The notes beneath the pieces were generated by a model, which saw only the letters and a program-made list of their open reading frames with translations, made no database searches and was not told where the DNA came from. From positions 1-25,419 of the IMG/VR virus record IMGVR_UViG_3300037882_001954: a DNA stretch of 25,419 nucleotides. One strand, given 5' to 3'. Both the position numbers and the translations under genes were made by a program. Shown piece after piece: positions 20,924 through 25,419 of this stretch (within the stretch, counting starts at the first letter, position 1; each line of letters starts with the position of its first letter). Origin of the DNA: a virus.

Positions 20924-21018
20924 GCCGGTCTCGCCCCGGCCGGATACGTGGTGCACTGGCCGATTGTCTGGGGTTGCTTGCGCTGGGTCTGATCTGCTAC
21001 GCTGTCCTGGCGATATGA
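20920..21018 (+). CDS. Tiny membrane protein (32 aa)
   Basis: A 32-residue protein: basic start MSRSRPGRIRG, then one hydrophobic helix, LADCLGLLALGLICYAVLAI. ATG 20920 overlaps the previous stop by four bases. Its stop begins the sequence TGATGTTGCGGTG, identical to the one ending the 39-aa membrane gene at 19512, so both tiny membrane genes are tied to the same type of hairpin. Translational coupling and layout support it, but size keeps it tentative. Confidence 0.5.
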   Translation: MSRSRPGRIRGALADCLGLLALGLICYAVLAI

Positions 21019-21024
21019 TGTTGC

Positions 21025-21090
21025 GGTGCCCAGCCTCGAGAGAGGCTGGCATCCGGAGCACCAAGCTCTGTAACCACTACCATAGGAGAC
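21025..21090 (+). promoter_or_regulatory. Intergenic hairpin plus leader module, copy E
   Basis: GGTG (21025-21028) pairs with CATC (21050-21053), C21029 is bulged, and CCAGCCTC (21030-21037) pairs with GAGGCTGG (21042-21049) under a GAGA tetraloop. Relative to copy D the upper stem has a different sequence on both strands yet pairs fully. The leader from 21056 repeats copies C and D up to CATAGGAGACG. Confidence 0.78.
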
Positions 21091-21094
21091 GGCA

Positions 21095-21253
21095 ATGCCT
21101 AAAGTAACCAAGATCAAGAAGGCCGGCAAAGATTATCCGCAGTTCGGCATCAAGAAAGGAGATGCCCACTTCGTGTGGGCGATCAAGATGCAACGCGGCG
21201 GCATCTTGATCGCCGGTCCAAGACCTATCCGCGCCAGAGCCAGCTCACCATGA
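21095..21253 (+). CDS. Conserved phage protein, N-terminal part (frame-split gene)
   Basis: A 52-residue frame beginning MPKVTKIKKAGKDYPQFGIK and KGDAHFVW. I know this start from phage proteins that continue as GG, then SKTxPxxSQLT and a helical C-terminal part. That continuation is found in the next frame (SKTYPRQSQLT, 21217-21249), so a shift by -1 near 21190-21215 would restore the full protein. As it stands the frame ends in a Pro- and Arg-rich stretch. The strong ribosome site of leader E serves it. Frameshift, decay or sequencing error are all possible. Confidence 0.6.
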   Translation: MPKVTKIKKAGKDYPQFGIKKGDAHFVWAIKMQRGGILIAGPRPIRARASSP

Positions 21254-21639
21254 GCGACTACAAGGTTCAGGCTTATGGGCTGAACGAAAGAGTCGAAGAC
21301 TTCAAGAACGATGGCACGATCGAGAGCGTCAATAGCTTCCTGGAGGAACTGATCAGCGATGCGGAGGCTCTGCGTGACGAGCAGCAGGAGAAGCTCGACG
21401 GCATGCCTGAAGGCTTTCAGCAAGGTTCTTCTGGCGAAAAGATCCAGGAACGGATCGAAGCTCTCGACGCCTTCATCAGCGAACTAGAAGGCGTTGACGA
21501 GCCTGAATTCGAGCCGGAAGAGGACGACGGCGACGGAGAGGATGAAGTCACCTCGGAGAACGAGGAAGGGCAAACTGAGGAAGATCTCGCCGATGGCTTC
21601 CAGGAAGAGATCCAAGCCATCACGCTTGACGTTAGCTGA
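21250..21639 (+). CDS. Conserved phage protein, C-terminal part (other frame)
   Basis: A 129-residue, very acidic protein if begun at ATG 21250, which overlaps the upstream stop as ATGA. Its frame is open from upstream (21175), and the residues just before the ATG read SKTYPRQSQLT, as expected from the full-length family. The core (EALRDEQQEKLDGMPEGFQQ, then GSSGEKIQERIEALDAFISE) is helical and strongly family-like. The C-terminal 45 residues are Glu/Asp rich and probably disordered. It may be expressed by re-initiation or by frameshifting from the gene before. Function unknown. Confidence 0.65.
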   Translation: MSDYKVQAYGLNERVEDFKNDGTIESVNSFLEELISDAEALRDEQQEKLDGMPEGFQQGSSGEKIQERIEALDAFISELEGVDEPEFEPEEDDGDGEDEVTSENEEGQTEEDLADGFQEEIQAITLDVS

Positions 21640-21641
21640 CC

Positions 21642-21684
21642 TTCTGGTGACTCCCCCGGTTGGCTCTGGGGGGAGCATCCTGAA
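21642..21684 (+). promoter_or_regulatory. Intergenic hairpin element, copy G
   Basis: Outer TTC (21642-21644) with GAA (21682-21684), lower GGTG (21646-21649) with CATC (21676-21679), bulged A21650, and upper CTCCCCC (21651-21657) with GGGGGAG (21669-21675). The loop is 11 bases rather than a tetraloop. TGCCAACC, CAACC and AAGGAGACGAACC follow before the ATG. Confidence 0.72.
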
Positions 21685-21710
21685 TGCCAACCCAACCAAG
21701 GAGACGAACC

Positions 21711-21941
21711 ATGAGCTACCCAAGCAAGCGTTACACTGTGATAGGCTTCCTGCTCGACTTCGAGATCAACCCTGACGGCACGCCTTGTCGCTCCGTCTCC
21801 TTCGTTCTGGATACGGATGACCCTGAAGAGGCACTCAACGCAGGCCTGTCTTGGGAAGCTGCCATGGAAGAATACCGTGGCAGCGACATCGAGTACGACG
21901 AGGTCCAAGTATTGGACAGCCAAGCAACCTACAGCATATAG
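21711..21941 (+). CDS. Small acidic hypothetical protein
   Basis: A 76-residue protein, MSYPSKRYTVIGFLLDFEIN at the start, then beta-like SVSFVLDTDDPEEALNAGL and an acidic end. It looks like a small alpha/beta domain. AAGGAGACG precedes ATG 21711; the longer frame from 21684 would begin inside the leader repeat. No family recognised. Confidence 0.7.
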   Translation: MSYPSKRYTVIGFLLDFEINPDGTPCRSVSFVLDTDDPEEALNAGLSWEAAMEEYRGSDIEYDEVQVLDSQATYSI

Positions 21942-21951
21942 GAGGCTATAA

Positions 21952-22158
21952 ATGCCATGCATCGTCACGCTCAACACTTCCCATCTAGGTGATGGCGTCT
22001 ACGTCGGCCTTGACGCGGCCGGTTTGAGCCAGATCTGGCTGGGCGCGAATGATCACCGCAACATGGCTGTCGCCCTAGGGCCGGGGGAACTGCGTGCCCT
22101 TCTTGAATGGGTTAAGAAGAATGCACCTCACGTCGCGAAAGGAGCTGGACTGAATTGA
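21952..22158 (+). CDS. Small hypothetical protein
   Basis: A 68-residue protein, MPCIVTLNTSHLGDGVYVGL and then LSQIWLGANDH, a beta-rich small domain followed by a helix (GELRALLEWVKKNAP). TAGGAGG just upstream is a near-perfect ribosome site. It lacks the repeated hairpin upstream because the gap is only ten bases. The stop overlaps the TTG start of the helicase gene. Confidence 0.7.
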   Translation: MPCIVTLNTSHLGDGVYVGLDAAGLSQIWLGANDHRNMAVALGPGELRALLEWVKKNAPHVAKGAGLN

Positions 22159-23828
22159 CCCGCATCATCGTAGACCTTCGCCCCCCTCGCGGTCGGATTT
22201 CCTGCTCTCCGTCTTGGACGATCTCCCTCATGGAGAAGGCCAAGGCTATGCCTGAGCGCAAGAAATTCGTGGACCGCATCATGTACTTCGAGCTGACGCC
22301 AAAGAACGTGGCTTACGTGAGGTCTTCGTTCAGGGATGCAGAGTTCCTGCTGCCTGCCAGCGATGGCACCAAGAAGCTCGCCTCTGGACCAAGGCAACCA
22401 TTCTCGACCGCCTATCATCCAACTGAGTTGCAAGTCGAAGCCTTTGGTAAATCCAGAGGCAAGAAGCTGTTCGCTTTCTTCGAGAAGCCGGGAGCAGGAA
22501 AGACAAAGATGGTGCTCGACATGGCGGTCGATCTTTGGTGCGCAGGCGAGATCGACGGACTGTTCGTCTTCAGCTACGCCGGGGTTCACGAGCAGTGGAT
22601 CTACGACGAAGCTCCGAAGCACATTCACGCCGATATACCTTGGTTTGGAGTTCCCTGGAGGTCTGGCAAGAAGCTGGATGAGAAGATCTTCCGGCCGGAT
22701 CCTGACACGTTCAGAATCTTTTCCATGAACTATGAGTCCTACGCCACGTCAGACGCAGGCTTCGCCGCTGCGAAGAGATTCGCAGATTCAGGCAACATGG
22801 CAGCTGCAGCAGACGAGAGCCAGCGGCTTAAGACTGACGACAGCAAGCTAAGCGATAGGGCTATCGGCAACAGGGACGATTGGGCAGTCAGGGTCATCGC
22901 TTCTGGGGAACCTACGCCGCTGGGGATCCAAGACTACTACTCTCAGTTCTGTTTCTTGGATCCGTCTGTCATCGGGTGCTGGACTTACGAAGGATTCAAA
23001 TCTATGTTCTGTCGCATGGGCGGGTTCAATAACCAGCACGTGGTCGGTTACCACAATCAAGAGTACCTGCACGACAAGATGGCTCCTTACGTACATGTCG
23101 GTGCACCAGACATCAAGGCCAAGCAGGTATTCGAGGTTAGTAGGTTCCACCTCAGTGACCGTTGCCGGCAAGCCTACGACCAGCTCAAAGAAGAGCTGAT
23201 GGTAGACTTGAGTCAGTACACGGAAGATGGACCGGTCTACGTCCTGCGTCAAGAGATAGCCAAGCTAACTAAGCTGAGAGAAATCGCATGCGGGCGGCTC
23301 ACGGATCGGGCAGGGATCGTGCACCAGATTGACTCAACCCGGCTGGATCTCCTGATGTCGATCCTCGATATCTATCGAGGGAAGAAGGCGGTCATCTGGT
23401 CTTGCTTCAAGGAAGACCATCGCTTGCAGAAGGAGCTGCTTGGCGACAAAGGAGAGATCCTGAACGGAGACACTCCTAAGCAGCATCGCAGGGCCATTGT
23501 CGAACGCTTCAAAGACCCGAACAGCGGTTTGCAATACATAATCGGCTCCCCAGCGGCCGGTGGCACCGGATGGAACATGCAAGGTGCTGCTTGGCGGAAC
23601 ATCTACTACTGCTCCAACAACAACGCTGGGCAGATCTGGCAGTCTTGGATGAGGCTCTTCCGGCTGGGAGTGGACCAAGACGTGCACAACCTCGACATCG
23701 TAGCGCGCAACACTGTTGATGTCGGCACGCTCAACTCCAACCGTAGAAAGAGGGAGATCTCTGACATGTCGGTCGCGGAATTCAAACGCATCATGCAGCA
23801 GACAGAAGTGGAGGACTTCGAGCTATGA
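22155..23828 (+). CDS. SNF2-like superfamily 2 helicase/ATPase
   Basis: A 557-residue protein. Residues 18-65 (SPSWTISLMEKAKAMPERKK, then YFELTPKNVAYV) resemble the small HARP-like domain before SNF2 enzymes. Motor motifs follow: EKPGAGKTKM (Walker A, K116), AADESQRLK (DExx box, D220-E221), IASGEPTPLG (motif III), then IIGSPAAGGTGWNMQGA and QSWMRLFRLGVDQD (motifs V and VI). It should be a DNA translocase or helicase in replication or recombination. TTG 22155 overlaps the previous stop and has GGAG at 22141. ATG 22230 would cut the HARP-like part. Confidence 0.85.
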   Translation: MTRIIVDLRPPRGRISCSPSWTISLMEKAKAMPERKKFVDRIMYFELTPKNVAYVRSSFRDAEFLLPASDGTKKLASGPRQPFSTAYHPTELQVEAFGKSRGKKLFAFFEKPGAGKTKMVLDMAVDLWCAGEIDGLFVFSYAGVHEQWIYDEAPKHIHADIPWFGVPWRSGKKLDEKIFRPDPDTFRIFSMNYESYATSDAGFAAAKRFADSGNMAAAADESQRLKTDDSKLSDRAIGNRDDWAVRVIASGEPTPLGIQDYYSQFCFLDPSVIGCWTYEGFKSMFCRMGGFNNQHVVGYHNQEYLHDKMAPYVHVGAPDIKAKQVFEVSRFHLSDRCRQAYDQLKEELMVDLSQYTEDGPVYVLRQEIAKLTKLREIACGRLTDRAGIVHQIDSTRLDLLMSILDIYRGKKAVIWSCFKEDHRLQKELLGDKGEILNGDTPKQHRRAIVERFKDPNSGLQYIIGSPAAGGTGWNMQGAAWRNIYYCSNNNAGQIWQSWMRLFRLGVDQDVHNLDIVARNTVDVGTLNSNRRKREISDMSVAEFKRIMQQTEVEDFEL

Positions 23829-24028
23829 TTTTCTGGTCAAGGAAGCAACCAATGAGTGAGCCCGATGCACTACGCACCGGGCTCACTGGAGTGTCGGAAG
23901 CAGCCAAATGCTTGGCGCTAGGCGAGTATCTGGTCAGGACCCACGGACCGGGGGAAGCGTCCCGTCTAGCCGACCTTATCGTAGGGTCAGTTCAACACCA
24001 TTCTAGGATCCCCCCGGATGGCTCTTAG
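23825..24028 (+). CDS. Small hypothetical protein
   Basis: A 67-residue protein if begun at ATG 23825, overlapping the helicase stop; ATG 23852 with AAGGA upstream would give 58 residues. It is helical (VSEAAKCLALGEYLV, then GEASRLADLIVGSVQHH) and has no membrane segment. It is the last plus-strand gene, followed by 34 bases before the convergent lysis cassette. No strong bidirectional terminator is seen there, only a weak GCTGC/GCAGC stem. Confidence 0.55.
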   Translation: MIFWSRKQPMSEPDALRTGLTGVSEAAKCLALGEYLVRTHGPGEASRLADLIVGSVQHHSRIPPDGS

Positions 24029-24062
24029 ATCTCCTCGGCTGCTTCGCCTGCAGCGTGTAGCA

Positions 24063-24317
24063 TCACTGAGGGCCTGCCACGATTTCGCCTATTGCGAGGA
24101 TCTTGCCGTTAGCGCAGTCCCTGTCTTGAGCGATGCGCAGAGCCTTACGAGCGAACTGGCCTTCCGTTTCTGATGCCATCGCCGGGGTCAGGCATGGCAT
24201 CAGCAGATCCGCCGGGATGTAAGGCTGCAACGGTTCTGGCAGAGCCTTAGCGCAACCGCTCGTCAACAGTGCGCAGATAATCAGACAGTGGCGCATCAGC
24301 TCCCTCCATTCCTTCAA
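24063..24317 (-). CDS. o-spanin (Rz1-like outer membrane lipoprotein)
   Basis: An 84-residue protein with a lipoprotein signal: basic start, LIICALLTSGC lipobox, then Ala-Lys and a Pro-containing stretch (LPEPLQPYIPADLL). After cleavage the Cys should be acylated and the protein anchored in the outer membrane, where it pairs with the i-spanin to fuse membranes at lysis. The start may be Met1 (24317) or Met8 (24296), the latter giving a classic short signal. Its 5' part lies within the 3' end of the i-spanin gene in another frame, typical of Rz/Rz1 pairs. Confidence 0.75.
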   Translation of the reverse strand: MKEWRELMRHCLIICALLTSGCAKALPEPLQPYIPADLLMPCLTPAMASETEGQFARKALRIAQDRDCANGKILAIGEIVAGPQ

Positions 24318-24534
24318 ACTCAGAGATCAGGGCATCGTAACCGGCCTCGATGCCGGCAGCGACAACGAGATAGGTGCGGTGCACTTCGTCTGCTGCGCGA
24401 ACCTGAAGGATCTGCGCTTTGGCGCTGGCAAGGGCAGTTTCTGCTGCCTCTGCCCGGTTAGTTAATCGTTGACCATTCCAGAGCAGACCTAGACAAATAG
24501 CCAACAAGCCAGCAATGGCATAGAGGCGGATCAT
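24247..24534 (-). CDS. i-spanin (Rz-like inner membrane protein)
   Basis: A 95-residue protein with an N-terminal hydrophobic anchor (MIRLYAIAGLLAICLGLLW) and a long helical, coiled-coil-like periplasmic part (RAEAAETALASAKAQILQV). This is the i-spanin architecture. It overlaps the endolysin stop by four bases and the o-spanin gene by 71 bases in another frame. Sequence identity to Rz is not expected; assignment rests on topology and position. Confidence 0.7.
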   Translation of the reverse strand: MIRLYAIAGLLAICLGLLWNGQRLTNRAEAAETALASAKAQILQVRAADEVHRTYLVVAAGIEAGYDALISEFEGMEGADAPLSDYLRTVDERLR

Positions 24535-25148
24535 GACCAGTTTGCCACGCGTGCTCGGTGCTGGGCGTCTGTCAGGTGAAGCTTGGGGCTGATGAACTCT
24601 TCAGACCGAGTTATCCAGCCACCTTTGCCACCATCCTTGCGGCGAGCATACTTGCGGCTGGCTGGGCGACTGTCTGCCAAGGCGTAGTAATAGTTGCGTC
24701 TGGCGATGCCGTAGGCGTCAGCCATGGCCAGATCGCCCTTGGTTTCCACCGCAGTCTGCGCCGCCCGAATGGTGCCGGGGCCGATGTCTCCGTCAACTGC
24801 GCAAGGAAAGCCAAGGGCAGTCAGGGTGCGCTGCAGGATCTTGACCGCGTTCGCACCGGCGTTGACCTGCATGTCGAATACGGTCGCTTGCAGCGCGGCC
24901 GGCAAGGAAGCGATGCCGGGCTTCTCGAAGTAGTGCCGAATGTAGATGTCGACTGCTTGAGCTTGGGTCAGAGCCTTGACGTCTTCGACGGTGACCTTGC
25001 CGTCTTTGGTCAAGTCGAGGCCCAAGGCCTTCATGGTGCCGATGGTGACGCCATGCTTGGTGGCCCCGCCAGGATCGTCGGGGTCGTTAACGAAACCCCC
25101 CTCACGAGCGACGATAGCCTCGGCAATCTGGCGAACGGTCTGAGTCAT
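24531..25148 (-). CDS. Endolysin, glycoside hydrolase family 108 with PG-binding domain
   Basis: A 205-residue muralytic enzyme. The GH108 (DUF847) motif REGGFVNDPDDPGGATKHG appears near the N terminus, with E16 as the likely catalytic acid, followed by ALTQAQAVDIYIRHYFEKPG. FDMQVNAG and the VDGDIGPGTIRAAQ stretch match the C-terminal peptidoglycan-binding 3 domain. It cleaves the glycan strands of the wall at the end of infection. No signal peptide is seen, so release should depend on the holin encoded just upstream, with which it overlaps (ATGA). Confidence 0.93.
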   Translation of the reverse strand: MTQTVRQIAEAIVAREGGFVNDPDDPGGATKHGVTIGTMKALGLDLTKDGKVTVEDVKALTQAQAVDIYIRHYFEKPGIASLPAALQATVFDMQVNAGANAVKILQRTLTALGFPCAVDGDIGPGTIRAAQTAVETKGDLAMADAYGIARRNYYYALADSRPASRKYARRKDGGKGGWITRSEEFISPKLHLTDAQHRARVANWS

Positions 25149-25419
25149 TTATCGTCGTCCTTCGTGTTGCTTGGGGGCAGGAAATGATCGACCACGCGGT
25201 CGGTTAAATCGTCGGCTTTGTACTCGACTCTGCCTGCCATTCTCAGTGCCAAGTTGATCGCGAACCGGCTGAAAAAACCTGCAGAGGCCATAGCCATTTG
25301 AATCGGGAAGTCGGCAGGGAGATACCCATGCTCAGGGAGCCTCAGATAACTCGCAAGCATGGCGATGAACGCCGCCAGCAACGCTGCGCTGACCAGCACC
25401 AGCCAAGCTCCTCTCTGAT
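25145..25419 (-). CDS. Holin-like membrane protein, partial at window edge
   Basis: The frame is open to the window end, so the true start is probably outside. A GTG at 25397-25399 is possible, but upstream residues RGAWLV fit the hydrophobic helix that follows (SAALLAAFIAMLASYL). A second hydrophobic stretch is AMASAGFFSRFAINLAL. The tail, DDLTDRVVDHFLPPSNTKDDDK, is charged. Two hydrophobic segments, small size and position directly before the endolysin argue for a holin or holin-like protein. The family cannot be named from this part. Confidence 0.65.
   Translation of the reverse strand, partial: QRGAWLVLVSAALLAAFIAMLASYLRLPEHGYLPADFPIQMAMASAGFFSRFAINLALRMAGRVEYKADDLTDRVVDHFLPPSNTKDDDK

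Noticed and set aside
18761-21684. Intergenic hairpins as ordinary Rho-independent terminators
   Set aside because: None has a T tract after the stem; CATCC and a purine-rich ribosome site follow instead. Terminators between nearly all co-directed genes would block the block's own expression unless antitermination exists.
18443-21710. CRISPR array from repeated elements
   Set aside because: The repeats are not evenly spaced, lie between genes and carry ribosome sites; no spacers or cas genes are present.
24029-24062. Bidirectional terminator between convergent genes
   Set aside because: Only a five-pair stem (GCTGC/GCAGC) with no T run is visible, too weak to annotate.

Overview
The window looks like part of the genome of a virulent tailed bacteriophage of an alphaproteobacterium-like, GC-rich host. 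The evidence is the tight gene packing with ATGA/GTGA stop-start overlaps, the many small unrecognised genes, a phage-type replication module (DnaQ-like exonuclease, short DNA polymerase III alpha, TOPRIM/SF3 primase-helicase, SNF2-like helicase), a nucleotide-metabolism cluster and a holin/endolysin/spanin lysis cassette. I see no integrase, repressor, tRNA, CRISPR array or virion structural gene. The host assignment rests on composition and style only.

Layout. 1-508 is AT-rich, non-coding and full of repeats. 509-4068 is a chain of ten overlapping small genes, including a Lar-type zinc-ribbon protein and a GHKL/Hsp90-like ATPase that is split into two frames at a run of seven G. A long hairpin (4143-4223) precedes a small gene and a probable ssDNA-binding-like protein. 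A second structured intergenic block (5440-5674) precedes a run of metabolic genes (5675-11547): a conserved phage protein, MazG-like pyrophosphohydrolase, HD phosphohydrolase, FAD oxidoreductase, divergent ThyX, HAD phosphatase, SDR oxidoreductase, a VOC-fold protein, a 59-aa protein and a DUF6378-like protein. An HNH endonuclease separates these from the replication genes (12012-17557). A 369-base structured leader (17558-17926) then introduces a block of small genes (17927-22158) that ends in an SNF2-like helicase. Convergent on the minus strand, 24063-25419 is the lysis cassette in the order holin-like (cut by the window edge), GH108 endolysin, i-spanin, o-spanin.

How it works together. 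MazG, HD, HAD and ThyX should shape the dNTP pool. The polymerase has a degenerate PHP domain and takes its proofreading from the separate exonuclease just upstream. The primase-helicase and SNF2-like helicase complete the replication and recombination set.

Most unusual are the non-coding signals. (1) A family of intergenic RNA hairpins recurs between genes at 12567-12606 and 18452-21685. They share a lower stem (GGTG/CATC), a one-base A/C bulge and often a GNRA tetraloop, while the upper stem changes with compensating substitutions. They are joined to one of two repeated leader/ribosome-binding modules. (2) A motif, ACCAnnnCTTGTGnnCTTTGAy, occurs once in each of the three largest plus-strand non-coding regions (392-414, 5508-5539, 17626-17657) and is a candidate phage promoter or operator. 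(3) Two conserved phage proteins are each encoded in two frames.
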